The notes under the pieces were generated by a model. That model ran no database searches and was not told where the DNA came from. It worked only from the letters and a program-made list of their open reading frames with translations. A program made the translations under genes and the position numbers. A stretch of DNA of 64,000 nucleotides from Methylobacterium organophilum (GTDB lineage Bacteria > Pseudomonadota > Alphaproteobacteria > Rhizobiales > Beijerinckiaceae). Of the stretch, positions 38,953-48,491 are shown piece by piece (the first letter of the stretch is position 1; each line of letters begins with the position of its first letter). Where the stretch lies: positions 310,001 to 374,000 of the forward strand of contig NZ_BPQV01000002.1 of NCBI RefSeq assembly GCF_022179465.1, read 5' to 3'.

Positions 38953-40650
38953 ATGACGACCCCGTCCGCCTTCGATCCCGCCATTCTGGAGGCCGCCGCC
39001 ACGGCGGCCGCGTGGCCTTTCGAGGAGGCGCGAAAGCTCGTCGCGCGGCTGGAGAAGAAGCCGAAGGCGGAGGTGCTGTTCGAGACCGGCTACGGCCCCT
39101 CGGGCCTGCCGCATATCGGCACCTTCGGCGAGGTGGCCCGTACCTCGATGGTGCGTCACGCCTTCCGGGTTCTGACAAACGACAGCGTGCCGACCCGGCT
39201 GATCGCTTTCTCGGACGACATGGACGGCCTGCGCAAGGTGCCGGACAACGTACCGAATCGCGAGAAGCTCGCCGAGGCGCTCAACCTGCCGCTGACCAAG
39301 GTGCCCGATCCGTTCGGCACGCATGAGAGCTTCGGCCACCACAACAACGCCGAGCTGCGCCGCTTCCTCGACGCCTTCGGCTTCGATTACGAGTTCCGCT
39401 CGGCGACCGACTGCTACAAGGCCGGCCTCTTCGACGACACGCTGCGCCTCGTGGCGGAGCGTTACGAGGCGGTGATGGCGATCATGCTGCCCTCGCTGCG
39501 GGCCGAGCGCTCGGCCTCCTACTCGCCCTTCCTGCCGATCCACCCCGTCACCGGCCACGTGATGCAGGTGCCGATCGACGAGGTGCGGGCGTCGTCCGGC
39601 ACCATCGTCTGGCGCGATCCCGCCACCGGCGAGGCCTACGAGACCCCGGTGACGGGCGGCCACGTCAAGCTGCAATGGAAGCCCGACTGGGCCATGCGCT
39701 GGGTCGCGCTCGGCGTCGATTACGAGATGGCCGGCAAGGACCTGATCGATTCGGTGAAGCTCTCCGGGCAGATCGCCCGGGCGCTCGGCGCCGAGCCGCC
39801 GGAAGGCTTCAACTACGAGCTCTTCCTCGACGAGAAGGGCCAGAAGATCTCGAAGTCCAAGGGCAACGGCCTGACCATCGACGAATGGCTCGCCTACGGC
39901 ACGCCGGAATCGCTGGCCCTGTTCATGTACAACAAGCCCCGCGAGGCCAAGCGCCTGTTCTTCGACGTGATCCCGCGCCATGTCGACGAATACGGCAATT
40001 TCCTCGAGCGCTACGCGAAGCAGGACGCCAAGCTGCGCCTCGGCAATCCGGTCTGGCACCTGCATGCCGGGGAGCCGCCCGCCCCGGAGACGATCGACGC
40101 CTCGGGCACGACCATCTCTTTCGCGATGCTCCTGAACCTCGTGGCGGTCGCCAATGCCGACACGCCGGAGGTACTGTGGGGCTTCATCCGCCGCTATGCG
40201 CCGAATGTCGGCCCGGAGACCCATCCGGGGCTCGCGGCGCAGGTCGCCGGGGCGCTCGCCTATTACCGGGACTTCGTCCGGCCGGAGAAGCAGTACCGCG
40301 CGGCGACCGACGAGGAGGCCGCGGCCCTGCGCGACCTTTCGGAGACGCTGGGCGCCTATGACGGCGCGATCGATCCGGAGGCGCTTCAGGCCATCGTCTA
40401 CGAGGTCGGCCGGCGCCATTTCCCGGACCTGTCCGGCAAGGCCAAGAGCCCGGATGGGCGCCCGGGCGTGTCCAAGACGTGGTTCGCCTCGATCTACAAC
40501 GTGCTGTTCGGCGAGGCGCAGGGGCCGCGCTTCGGCTCCTTCATCGCCCTCTACGGCGTGCCGGAGACCCGGGCGCTCCTGGAGAAGGCGCTGGCCGGCG
40601 ACCTCGTCGCCGAGCACGCGGCCTTCCTCGAGAGCCGGAAGGCGGCCTGA
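38953..40650 (+). CDS. lysK: lysyl-tRNA synthetase, class I
   Basis: A 565-residue class I LysRS, which charges tRNA-Lys. The HIGH-like motif is in [13 protein letters not shown] near residue 55 and the KMSKS-like loop in [12 protein letters not shown] near 295. Class I LysRS replaces the usual class II enzyme in archaea and many alphaproteobacteria. Start is ATG at 38953 ([10 protein letters not shown]); a TTG three codons upstream is possible. An intrinsic terminator follows at 40682-40716. Confidence 0.96.
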   Translation: MTTPSAFDPAILEAAATAAAWPFEEARKLVARLEKKPKAEVLFETGYGPSGLPHIGTFGEVARTSMVRHAFRVLTNDSVPTRLIAFSDDMDGLRKVPDNVPNREKLAEALNLPLTKVPDPFGTHESFGHHNNAELRRFLDAFGFDYEFRSATDCYKAGLFDDTLRLVAERYEAVMAIMLPSLRAERSASYSPFLPIHPVTGHVMQVPIDEVRASSGTIVWRDPATGEAYETPVTGGHVKLQWKPDWAMRWVALGVDYEMAGKDLIDSVKLSGQIARALGAEPPEGFNYELFLDEKGQKISKSKGNGLTIDEWLAYGTPESLALFMYNKPREAKRLFFDVIPRHVDEYGNFLERYAKQDAKLRLGNPVWHLHAGEPPAPETIDASGTTISFAMLLNLVAVANADTPEVLWGFIRRYAPNVGPETHPGLAAQVAGALAYYRDFVRPEKQYRAATDEEAAALRDLSETLGAYDGAIDPEALQAIVYEVGRRHFPDLSGKAKSPDGRPGVSKTWFASIYNVLFGEAQGPRFGSFIALYGVPETRALLEKALAGDLVAEHAAFLESRKAA

Positions 40651-40681
40651 GCCGATCCATCCGGAACGACGGTACGACAGG

Positions 40682-40716
40682 AAAGGGACCGGATCGGTGC
40701 GATCCGGTCCCTTTTT
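40682..40716 (+). terminator. intrinsic terminator of lysK
   Basis: A perfect 15-bp stem (40682-40696 with 40700-40714) with a GTG loop ends in a run of T (40712-40716). It lies 31 bases after the lysK stop and 50 bases before the convergent RSH stop, so it may serve both. Confidence 0.85.
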
Positions 40717-40766
40717 CGTTGTTCACGCCGTGAAGTAAGTCGCTGCGGCAGCTCGGCCGGGCCGCT

Positions 40767-43079
40767 TCAGCCGTTCACCCGCTCCACGCGGCTGACCGAG
40801 CGCTTGGTGCGCAGCTCCGAGATGATGGCGTTGAGCTGCTTCAGGTCCCAGACCGAGAGGTCGATGCCGATCTCGGTGAAGTCCTGGGTGCGCCGCTTCA
40901 TCGAGACGTTGTCGATGTTGCCGTCATGCTCGGCGATGACATGGGCGATCTGGGCCAGCGTGCCGGGCTCGTTGATCGATTCGAGGGCGAGGCGGGCGGG
41001 GAAGCGCTCCTGCGAGCCCGCCTCCACGTCCCAGCGCACGTCGAGCCAGCGCTCGGGCTCGTTGTCGAAGGCCGCGAGCGCCGCCGACTGGATCGGGTAG
41101 ATCGTGATGCCGACGCCGGGCGTCAGGATACCGACGATGCGGTCGCCGGGCACGGCGCCGCCGTTCGGGGCGAAGCTCACCGGAAGGTCGCCGGCGAGGC
41201 CGCGGATCGGGATGCCGCTGATGCCCTCCCGCTCCGCCTCGGGCGTCCCGCCCTCGGCGGGAGACATGACCCGCATGGTCTGGTCCTTCCGGCTGAGCCG
41301 CCAGGCGCCGTTGGCCGGCGAGGACTGCGTGCCGGGGGCGCCGACGCGCCGCTCGTCCTTGTAGTCGGGATAGACCGCCTTCACGACGTCGCCGGAGAAC
41401 ATCTCGCCCCGGCCGACCGCCGTGAACACGTCCTCGGTGCTGGCCCGGGCGAGCCGGGGCAGGGCCCCCTTCAGCTTCTCCTCCGAGAAGCTGCGGCCGG
41501 CCCGCTCGAAGGCGCGGTCGAGGATCTGGCGGCCGAGGCCGGCATATTGCCGGCGCACCGCCACCCGGGTCGCCCGCCGGATCGCGGCGCGGGCCTTGCC
41601 GGTGACGACGAGGGATTCCCAGGCGGCCGGCGGCGAGGCCCCGTCGGAGCGCGCGATCTCGACCTCGTCGCCGTTCTGGAGCTGGTGCAGCAGCGGCACC
41701 ATGCGGCCGTTCACCTTCGCGCCGACGGCGGTGTTGCCCACATTCGTGTGGACGGCATAGGCGAAATCGATCGGCGTCGCGCCCCGGGGCAGGGCGATGA
41801 GCAGGCCCTTGGGCGTGAAGCAGAAGACCTGGTCCTGGAACAGCTCGAGCTTGGTGTGCTCCAAGAACTCCTCCGGGCTGTCGCCCTCGGCGAGCAGCTC
41901 GATCGTACGGCGCAGCCATTGGTAGGCGCCGCTCTCGGTGGCGAGCCGCGGATGCACGCTGCCGTCCTCGGCGCTCTCCGGCTCGTCCTTGGAGAGCTCC
42001 TTGTAATGGGCATGGGCCGCGATGCCGTATTCGGCGATCTCGTCCATGGCGGCGGTGCGGATCTGCAGCTCCACGCGCTGCTGCTTGGGCCCGATCACCG
42101 TGGTGTGGATCGAGCGGTAGTCGTTCTGCTTGGGCGTGGAGATGTAGTCCTTGTAGCGGCCCGGCACCATCGGCCAGCTCGTATGCACCACGCCGAGGGC
42201 GCCGTAGCAGGCCGCCACCGTCTCGACCACGACGCGGAAGCCGACGATGTCCGAGAGCTGCTCGAAGGCGATCGACTTGCGCTCCATCTTCGACCAGATC
42301 GAGAACGGCTTCTTGAGCCGGCCCTTCACCGCCGCGCGGATGTCCTGCGCCGCGAGTCGGGCCGTCAGGTCCTGCTCGATGGTCTTGATGAGCTCGCCGG
42401 ACTTGGCCGAGAGGTCCTCCAGCCGGCGGGTGATGGTCTCGTAGACCTCCGGCTTCAGGTTGCGGAAGGACAGGTCCTCCAGCTCGTCGCGCAGCTCCTG
42501 CATACCCATGCGGCCGGCGAGCGGCGCATAGATGTCCAGCGTCTCCTCGGCGATGCGCGCGCGCTTCTCCGGCGTCATGAAGTGGAGTGTGCGCATGTTG
42601 TGCAGGCGGTCGGCGAGCTTGACGAGCAGCACCCGCACGTCGTCGGCCACCGCGAGCAGGAGCTTGCGGAAGTTCTCGCCCTGCACCGCCCGCTTCGAGA
42701 CGAGATCGAGCCGCTTCAGCTTGGTCAGGCCGTCGACGAGGGCCCCGATATCCGGCCCGAACAGCGCGTTGATCTCGTCGACGGTGGCCGCGGTGTCCTC
42801 CACCGTGTCGTGCAGCACCGCGGCGACGATGGTCGCGTCGTCGAGCCGGAGGTCGGTGAGGATCGCCGCCACCTCGAGCGGGTGGGCGAAGAAGGGATCC
42901 CCCGAGGCGCGCTTCTGCGTGCCGTGGGCCTTCATGGCGTAGATGTAGGCGCGGTTGAGAAGGGCCTCGTTGGTCGCCGGGTTGTAGCGCTTGACCCGTT
43001 CGACGAGTTCGTACTGGCGCATCATCCGCCGGGAAGACCCTTCACGCTCGACCTGAGACACTCGCCGATTGTCCTGCAT
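40767..43079 (-). CDS. RelA/SpoT homologue (bifunctional (p)ppGpp synthetase/hydrolase)
   Basis: A 770-residue RSH protein controlling the stringent response. Order: HD hydrolase domain with FFAHP, HDTVED at 90-95 and KLADRLHNMRTL; synthetase domain with GRLKKPFSIWSKM and YKDYISTPKQNDYRSIHTT; TGS domain (VFCFTPKGLLIALPRGATP); C-terminal ACT domain (LAQIAHVIAEHDGNIDNVS). Both catalytic halves look intact, so it is likely the only long RSH in this genome, as usual in the order. ATG at 43079 follows GGGAGG at five bases; MMRQYELVERV at 43025 is the alternative. Confidence 0.96.
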   Translation of the reverse strand: MQDNRRVSQVEREGSSRRMMRQYELVERVKRYNPATNEALLNRAYIYAMKAHGTQKRASGDPFFAHPLEVAAILTDLRLDDATIVAAVLHDTVEDTAATVDEINALFGPDIGALVDGLTKLKRLDLVSKRAVQGENFRKLLLAVADDVRVLLVKLADRLHNMRTLHFMTPEKRARIAEETLDIYAPLAGRMGMQELRDELEDLSFRNLKPEVYETITRRLEDLSAKSGELIKTIEQDLTARLAAQDIRAAVKGRLKKPFSIWSKMERKSIAFEQLSDIVGFRVVVETVAACYGALGVVHTSWPMVPGRYKDYISTPKQNDYRSIHTTVIGPKQQRVELQIRTAAMDEIAEYGIAAHAHYKELSKDEPESAEDGSVHPRLATESGAYQWLRRTIELLAEGDSPEEFLEHTKLELFQDQVFCFTPKGLLIALPRGATPIDFAYAVHTNVGNTAVGAKVNGRMVPLLHQLQNGDEVEIARSDGASPPAAWESLVVTGKARAAIRRATRVAVRRQYAGLGRQILDRAFERAGRSFSEEKLKGALPRLARASTEDVFTAVGRGEMFSGDVVKAVYPDYKDERRVGAPGTQSSPANGAWRLSRKDQTMRVMSPAEGGTPEAEREGISGIPIRGLAGDLPVSFAPNGGAVPGDRIVGILTPGVGITIYPIQSAALAAFDNEPERWLDVRWDVEAGSQERFPARLALESINEPGTLAQIAHVIAEHDGNIDNVSMKRRTQDFTEIGIDLSVWDLKQLNAIISELRTKRSVSRVERVNG

Positions 43080-43171
43080 CGCCGCCTCCCGCGCCAGAGG
43101 CGCGATGCGTCATGTCGCAGATGGGAAGCGGGGCCGGCATGCGCCATGCGCGCCTCGCGCATCCCGGCACG

Positions 43172-43196
43172 AAAAAGCCCGGCCGGAGCCGGGCTT
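43172..43196 (-). terminator. intrinsic terminator of rpoZ
   Basis: On the minus strand a 9-bp stem (43175-43183 with 43188-43196) with a four-base loop runs into five T. It lies 26 bases beyond the rpoZ stop and before the RSH start, separating the two genes. Confidence 0.8.
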
Positions 43197-43222
43197 CCCG
43201 CGATCGTCGCAGGGTTGGGGCC

Positions 43223-43633
43223 TTACTCGGCCTCGTCGTCCGTCTCGGTCGGCGGAGCGAGGTTCTCGAGGCCGCGCAGGAGATCCTCCTCGCTCATCCG
43301 GTCGAAGGCGATGTCCTTGTCATCGGAGCTGGACTGGGGCGCCACGGCGGCGGCGGCCGGCGAGCTCGACAGGAGCGGCACGGTCTCGGCCTCGGGCTCG
43401 TCCACCTCGACGTATTTCTGCATCGAGTGGATCAGCTGCTCCTTGAGATCCTCGGCGGTGATGGTCTCGTCGCCGATCTCGCGCAGGGCCACGACGGGGT
43501 TCTTGTCGCGGTCGCGCTCGACGGTGAGCGGGGCGCCGGCGGCGAGGAGCCGGGCGCGGTGGCTGGCGAGCAGAACCAGCTCGAAGCGGTTCTCGACCTT
43601 CTCGATGCAATCTTCGACGGTGACGCGAGCCAT
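43223..43633 (-). CDS. rpoZ: RNA polymerase omega subunit
   Basis: A 136-residue omega subunit that folds onto beta' and stabilises RNA polymerase. It starts [20 protein letters not shown], the family signature, with [11 protein letters not shown] next. The C-terminal part is Glu/Asp/Ser-rich, longer than the 91-residue E. coli protein but normal for alphaproteobacteria. Linkage to the RSH gene is conserved in proteobacteria and makes sense because omega forms part of a ppGpp site. ATG at 43633. Confidence 0.96.
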   Translation of the reverse strand: MARVTVEDCIEKVENRFELVLLASHRARLLAAGAPLTVERDRDKNPVVALREIGDETITAEDLKEQLIHSMQKYVEVDEPEAETVPLLSSSPAAAAVAPQSSSDDKDIAFDRMSEEDLLRGLENLAPPTETDDEAE

Positions 43634-43856
43634 GCGAAGCGGCTCCTTCTCGAACGGCGTACGGATTTTGGCGAAATCAACCGGCTCCTTACACCGCATC
43701 GCCGCGAAGGAGCAAGCGGATGCCGAAATCCCGCGCCACGCTGCGCGCGACGTCACGAAGATTTCTTGTCCACACGGCAGAGCGAACCGGGCGGCGGACA
43801 CGTTAACCTCCGATAAGGAGAGGCCGCTTCGCCCGTCATCACAGGCCGCTTCGCTC

Positions 43857-44591
43857 ATGGAGACGCGAATGGACCGCCCGCCGAGCCGCCGTCGCCTCAT
43901 GGCCTGCGCCTGCCATTGGGGAGCGGCCGCCTTCGCCGCGACGGCTCTGCCCGCCTCTCTCCACGCCACGGAATTCTCCAGCCGCAAGACCGAGATGACG
44001 CCCGACCAGGCGCTCGCGACCCTGCGCGAGGGCAACCGCCTCTTCCGCACCGACAGCCCGGTCCGGGCCGGGCAGACCCGGGAGCGCCGCATCGAGATCG
44101 CCCTGGGCCAGACCCCGTTCTGCGTCCTCGTCAGTTGCTCCGATTCCCGCGTCTCCCCCGAGACCCTGTTCGGGCGCGGGCTCGGCGAGCTGTTCATCGT
44201 GCGCAACGCCGGCAACGCGGTGGACCTCGCCGCGCTCGGCTCCATCGAATACGCGGTCGCGCAACTCGGCATCCCCCTGATCCTGGTGATGGGCCATAGC
44301 CGCTGCGGCGCCGTCGAGGCGGCGGTGGAGGTGGTCAACCGCAACACCGTCTATACCGGCGCGATCGGGCGGATGATCGAGCCGATCCTCCCCGCCGTCC
44401 TCTCCGTGAAGGACAAGCCGGGCGACCTCGTGGAGAACGCCATGCGCGCCAATGTGGACCGCATCGTCACGCGGCTGCGCACCGCCTCGGAGCCGGCCCT
44501 TCTCGATCCCCTGCGCCAGGGCCGGCTGCGCATCGTCGGCGCCTCCTACAGTCTCGACACCGGCACCGTGGACTTCTTCAACGAGGCCTGA
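43857..44591 (+). CDS. exported beta-class carbonic anhydrase
   Basis: A 244-residue beta-carbonic anhydrase interconverting CO2 and bicarbonate. Zinc ligands: Cys and Asp in [11 protein letters not shown], His and Cys in [12 protein letters not shown]. The N-terminus [20 protein letters not shown] then LPASLHATE looks like an export signal, with SRRRL resembling a twin-arginine (Tat) motif; cytosolic members lack it. It would therefore act in the periplasm (inference). ATG at 43857; a second ATG at 43869 would keep the signal. Confidence 0.9.
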   Translation: METRMDRPPSRRRLMACACHWGAAAFAATALPASLHATEFSSRKTEMTPDQALATLREGNRLFRTDSPVRAGQTRERRIEIALGQTPFCVLVSCSDSRVSPETLFGRGLGELFIVRNAGNAVDLAALGSIEYAVAQLGIPLILVMGHSRCGAVEAAVEVVNRNTVYTGAIGRMIEPILPAVLSVKDKPGDLVENAMRANVDRIVTRLRTASEPALLDPLRQGRLRIVGASYSLDTGTVDFFNEA

Positions 44592-44727
44592 CGGGCATGT
44601 CCGCCAAGGCCAAGATGTTGTGCGGCGCATTGTTGACACCCGCGCCCGACGATGCGAGTGCGCCGCGCTCCCCCTTCGCAGACGTCCGGCCAGGTTCGAG
44701 CGTCCGCGCATCGCGGAATCGGCTTTC

Positions 44728-45672
44728 ATGACGCGCGCTTTTCTCTTTCCCGGTCAGGGCAGCCAGGTCGTCGGCATGGGCAAGGCCCTCGCCGAAGCCT
44801 CCTCGGCGGCACGCCACGTCTTCTCCGAGGTGGACGACGCGCTCGGCGAGAACCTGTCCAAGGTGATGTTCGAGGGGCCCGCCGAGACCCTGACGCTCAC
44901 CGCCAACGCCCAGCCGGCCCTGATGGCGGCGAGCCTCGCCGTGCTGCGGGCGCTCGAGGCGGAGCGCGGCCTCGATCTCGCCCGCGACGCGGCCTTCGTG
45001 GCCGGCCATTCGCTCGGCGAATATTCCGCCCTCGCGGCCGCCGGCACCTTCTCCATCGCGGACACGGCCCGGCTGCTGCGCATCCGCGGCGAGGCGATGC
45101 AGAAGGCGGTGGCGCCGGGCCTCGGCGCCATGGCCGCGCTGATCGGCGCCGACCTCGCCACCGCCCACGCCATCGCCGAGGAGGCGGCGCGCGACGGCGG
45201 CCAGCAGGCAATCTGCGACATCGCCAACGACAACGGCGCCGGGCAGGTCGTGTTCTCCGGCCACCGCGAGGCGGTGGAACGCGCCGTCGCCCTGGCCCAG
45301 GGCCGCGGCATCAAGCGCGCCGTGATGCTCAACGTCTCCGCGCCCTTCCACTGCGCCCTGATGGGACCGGCGGCCGAGGCCATGCGGGAGGCGCTGCAGA
45401 GCGTCTCCATGAGCGCCCCCAAGGTGCCGGTCTACGCCAATGTCACCGCCGGCCCGCTCAGCGATCCGGCCCAGATCCGCGAGGCCCTCGTCGCCCAGGT
45501 CACGGGTACCGTGCGCTGGGCGGAGAGCATCGCCGCCATGGCGGCCGCCGGCGTCGACCGCTTCCACGAAGTGGGCGCCGGCAAGGTGCTGACCGGCCTC
45601 GTCAAGCGCATCGCGCCCTCCGCAAGCGCCAACGCCATCGGCACGCCCGACGACGTCGCCGCCTATTCTTGA
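44728..45672 (+). CDS. fabD: malonyl-CoA:ACP transacylase FabD
   Basis: A 314-residue enzyme that moves malonyl groups from CoA to acyl carrier protein, supplying all fatty-acid extension units. It begins MTRAFLFPGQGSQVVGMG; the nucleophile Ser is in VAGHSLGEYSALAA near residue 93 and the catalytic His in SAPFHCALMGPA. It heads the fabD-fabG-acpP-fabF cluster; fabG starts 19 bases after its stop. Confidence 0.97.
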   Translation: MTRAFLFPGQGSQVVGMGKALAEASSAARHVFSEVDDALGENLSKVMFEGPAETLTLTANAQPALMAASLAVLRALEAERGLDLARDAAFVAGHSLGEYSALAAAGTFSIADTARLLRIRGEAMQKAVAPGLGAMAALIGADLATAHAIAEEAARDGGQQAICDIANDNGAGQVVFSGHREAVERAVALAQGRGIKRAVMLNVSAPFHCALMGPAAEAMREALQSVSMSAPKVPVYANVTAGPLSDPAQIREALVAQVTGTVRWAESIAAMAAAGVDRFHEVGAGKVLTGLVKRIAPSASANAIGTPDDVAAYS

Positions 45673-45691
45673 GACTCAGACGGATCAGCCC

Positions 45692-46432
45692 ATGTTCGAT
45701 CTCTCCGGCCGCAAGGCCCTCGTCACCGGCGCGACCGGCGGCCTGGGAGGCGCCATCGCCCGGGCCCTGCACGCCCAGGGGGCCCATGTCGCCCTGTCCG
45801 GCACCCGCCGCGCCGTGCTGGAGGAGCTCGCCGCCGAGCTCGGCGGCGAGCGCGTCGCGGTGGTCGAGGGCAACCTGTCCGACAAGGACGCGGTCGAAGC
45901 CCTGGTCCCGGCGGCGGAAGCCGCCCTCGGCGGCCTCGACATCCTCGTGAACAATGCCGGCATCACCCGGGACAACCTGTTCATGCGCATGAAGGACGAC
46001 GAGTGGGACGCGGTCATCGCCGTGAACCTCACCGCGGCCTTCCGGCTCTCCCGCGCCGCGGTGAAGGGCATGATGAAGCGCCGCCACGGCCGCATCGTGA
46101 ATATCGGCTCGGTGGTCGGCGCCACCGGCAATCCCGGCCAGGGCAACTACGCGGCGGCCAAGGCCGGCCTCGTCGGCATGACGAAGGCCCTCGCCGCCGA
46201 GGTCGCGAGCCGCAACATCACCGTCAACTGCATCGCCCCGGGCTTCATCGCCTCGGCGATGACCGATGCCCTCAACGAGAAGCAGCGCGAGACCATCCTC
46301 ACCCGCGTGCCCATGGGACGGCTCGGCGCCGGCTCCGATATCGGCGCCGCGGCGGTCTATCTCGCCTCCGACGAGGCGGCCTACCTCACGGGGCAGACGC
46401 TGCACGTCAATGGCGGCATGGCGATGTTCTGA
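45692..46432 (+). CDS. fabG: 3-oxoacyl-ACP reductase FabG
   Basis: A 246-residue NADPH-dependent SDR that reduces beta-ketoacyl-ACP, the first reductive step of elongation. TGATGGLGGAIARAL is the cofactor loop, NNAGITRDNLFMRM and the YxxxK active site in GNYAAAKAGLVGMTKA are typical FabG, and the C-terminus GQTLHVNGGMAMF is the family end. ATG at 45692. Confidence 0.97.
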   Translation: MFDLSGRKALVTGATGGLGGAIARALHAQGAHVALSGTRRAVLEELAAELGGERVAVVEGNLSDKDAVEALVPAAEAALGGLDILVNNAGITRDNLFMRMKDDEWDAVIAVNLTAAFRLSRAAVKGMMKRRHGRIVNIGSVVGATGNPGQGNYAAAKAGLVGMTKALAAEVASRNITVNCIAPGFIASAMTDALNEKQRETILTRVPMGRLGAGSDIGAAAVYLASDEAAYLTGQTLHVNGGMAMF

Positions 46433-46739
46433 GGGCGGCCGCCGCTCTGCGATCGCCGCAATGCGGCGGCCGCCACCCCTGCGTTAACCCGACTTGTCGA
46501 CCGAAAAACCACGCCGATGAACGGTTTCTGAACCTCCCCTCGCCAGCGCCGGAACGCTGTGTTAACACCCGCGCAGCCGTGCAAGGGGAGTTGACGTTCG
46601 GCGGGTTGCGGCACTTCGACGACGCGCGTTCCGACACCGGCCTGTCCTGCGAAAGAAGCCCGAACAAGGGTTAGGGCGGCCACGGCGCCTTCACCACACG
46701 CAAAACCATCACGACCCAAGAAGACGAGGACCAAGAACG
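46433..46739. other. intergenic leader of acpP
   Basis: A 307-base gap between fabG and acpP. It likely holds a separate acpP promoter, since acyl carrier protein is made in large excess. A TTGACG hexamer at about 46591 is present but no good -10 box follows at 17 bases, so I do not call a promoter. Confidence 0.45.
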
Positions 46740-46976
46740 ATGAGCGATATCGCTGAGCGCGTGAAGAAGATCGTCGTCGAGCATCTGGGCGTCGAGCCCG
46801 AGAAGGTTACCGAGGGCGCGAACTTCATCGACGATCTCGGTGCCGACAGCCTCGACACCGTCGAGCTCGTGATGGCCTTCGAGGAGGAGTTCAACGTCGA
46901 GATCCCGGACGATGCCGCCGAGACGATCCAGACGGTGGGCGACGCCATCAAGTTTCTCGAGAAGAACTCGGCCTGA
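46740..46976 (+). CDS. acpP: acyl carrier protein
   Basis: A 78-residue acidic carrier protein. The 4'-phosphopantetheine attachment Ser37 is in [15 protein letters not shown]; the start [17 protein letters not shown] and the end [11 protein letters not shown] match the alphaproteobacterial AcpP. It shuttles acyl chains for FabD/FabG/FabZ/FabF and donates acyl groups to LpxA and the OlsB-like enzyme encoded in this window. Confidence 0.98.
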   Translation: MSDIAERVKKIVVEHLGVEPEKVTEGANFIDDLGADSLDTVELVMAFEEEFNVEIPDDAAETIQTVGDAIKFLEKNSA

Positions 46977-46996
46977 GTTCGGTAGGTCCGGTGTTC

Positions 46997-47020
46997 GAGC
47001 GAGGCGGCAACGCCTCGCTC
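46997..47020 (+). promoter_or_regulatory. GNRA-loop hairpin between acpP and fabF
   Basis: A perfect 10-bp stem (46997-47006 with 47011-47020) closed by a GCAA tetraloop starts 20 bases after the acpP stop. No T-run follows. Such stable hairpins can protect an upstream mRNA from 3' decay or cause partial termination, giving more acpP than fabF message (inference). Confidence 0.5.
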
Positions 47021-47068
47021 ACGTCGGACGTTCCTTCCCTCCATGGATCGGTATTTCAGGACAGCGCG

Positions 47069-48331
47069 ATGCGTCGGGTAGTGATCACGGGTCTGGGCAT
47101 GGTCACACCGCTGGGAAGCGGTGTGGAGCATACCTGGAGCCGCCTGATCGCCGGGGATAGCGGCGCCTCCAAGGTGACGGGCTTCCCGGCGGACGATCTC
47201 GCCTGCCGGATCGCCTGCACCATCCCCTTCGGCGACGGCTCCGAGGGGACCTTCAATCCCGACGCCTGGATGGAATCCAAGGAGCAGCGCAAGGTCGACC
47301 CCTTCATCGTCTACGCGATGGCGGCGGCCGGCCAGGCCCTCGACGACGCGGGCTGGCACCCGAAATCCGATGAGGATCAGTGGGCCACCGGCGTGCTGAT
47401 CGGCTCCGGCATCGGCGGCATCGGCGGCATCTACGATGCCTCCGTCACCCTCCACGAGAAGGGTCCGCGCCGGATCTCGCCCTTCTTCATTCCCGGGCGC
47501 ATCATCAACCTCGCCTCGGGCCAGGTCTCCATTCAATACGGGCTGAAGGGCCCGAACCATGCGGTCGTCACCGCCTGCTCCACCGGCGCCCACGCCATCG
47601 GCGACGCGGCCCGGCTGATCGCCTTGGGCGATGCCGACGTGATGGTGGCCGGCGGCGCCGAATCGCCGGTGAACCGCCTCTCGCTCGCGGGCTTCGCCGC
47701 CTGCCGGGCGCTTTCCACCGGATTCAACGACGCCCCCACCCGCGCCTCGCGTCCCTACGACAAGGACCGCGACGGCTTCGTCATGGGCGAGGGCGCCGGC
47801 GTCCTGGTGCTCGAGGAATACGAGCACGCCAAGGCTCGCGGCGCCAAGATCTACGCCGAGGTCATCGGCTACGGCCTCTCGGGCGACGCCTACCACATCA
47901 CCTCGCCCTCGCCGGACGGCGACGGTGCCTTCCGCTGCATGAGCGCGGCGGTGAAGCGGGCGGGCATCGACCCGGCCCAGATCGACTACATCAACGCCCA
48001 CGGCACCTCGACCCCCATGGGCGACGAGTTGGAGCTGAAGGCCGTGGAGCGCCTACTCGGCGACGCCGCCGGAAAGGCGTCGATGTCCTCGACCAAGTCG
48101 GCGATCGGCCATCTGCTCGGCGCGGCCGGTGCGGTGGAGGCGATCTTCTCCGTGCTCGCGATCCGCGACAACGTGATGCCGCCGACCCTCAACCTCGACA
48201 ATCCCTCCGTCGAAACGGCGATCGACCTCATTCCGCACGAGGCCAAGCGCAAGCCGGTCGACGTGGTGCTCTCGAACTCTTTCGGCTTCGGTGGCACCAA
48301 CGCCTCGCTGGTGATGCGCCGCGTCGCCTGA
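47069..48331 (+). CDS. fabF: beta-ketoacyl-ACP synthase II FabF
   Basis: A 420-residue condensing enzyme. Catalytic triad: Cys in [15 protein letters not shown], His in [14 protein letters not shown] and His in [18 protein letters not shown]. Extends acyl-ACP by two carbons and favours the C16:1 to C18:1 step, the main fatty acid of Methylobacterium. ATG at 47069 ([16 protein letters not shown]). In related genomes mltG often follows fabF; here an AsmA gene on the opposite strand does. Confidence 0.97.
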   Translation: MRRVVITGLGMVTPLGSGVEHTWSRLIAGDSGASKVTGFPADDLACRIACTIPFGDGSEGTFNPDAWMESKEQRKVDPFIVYAMAAAGQALDDAGWHPKSDEDQWATGVLIGSGIGGIGGIYDASVTLHEKGPRRISPFFIPGRIINLASGQVSIQYGLKGPNHAVVTACSTGAHAIGDAARLIALGDADVMVAGGAESPVNRLSLAGFAACRALSTGFNDAPTRASRPYDKDRDGFVMGEGAGVLVLEEYEHAKARGAKIYAEVIGYGLSGDAYHITSPSPDGDGAFRCMSAAVKRAGIDPAQIDYINAHGTSTPMGDELELKAVERLLGDAAGKASMSSTKSAIGHLLGAAGAVEAIFSVLAIRDNVMPPTLNLDNPSVETAIDLIPHEAKRKPVDVVLSNSFGFGGTNASLVMRRVA

Positions 48332-48379
48332 CGCCGGCGCCCCCCTCGGGCTGCAGACGGGAATTCAGCGAACGAACGA

Positions 48380-48413
48380 CGGCTCGGCCCGAAAGGCCGG
48401 GCCGTTTCATTTT
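48380..48413 (+). terminator. intrinsic terminator of fabF
   Basis: A 10-bp stem (48380-48389 with 48395-48404, one G-T wobble) with a five-base loop is followed by TTTCATTTT. It starts about 49 bases after the fabF stop. Confidence 0.75.
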
Positions 48414-48491
48414 GAGCGCGGTTCGTCTGTAGGGATCCGCGTCCCGCGGCGCGCTCTCTTTCCGGGGGGCGCTCTTGCAACAGCCGGCCAG

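Noticed and set aside
40926-44591. A 1221-codon open frame on the plus strand across the RSH, rpoZ and carbonic anhydrase region
   Set aside because: Only its last 245 codons are a gene (the carbonic anhydrase). The rest is antisense to RSH and rpoZ, open because high-GC codon bias removes stops; its His/Arg/Gly-rich translation has no domain.
46591-46620. TTGACG as the -35 box of an acpP promoter
   Set aside because: No acceptable -10 sequence occurs at 16-18 bases downstream.
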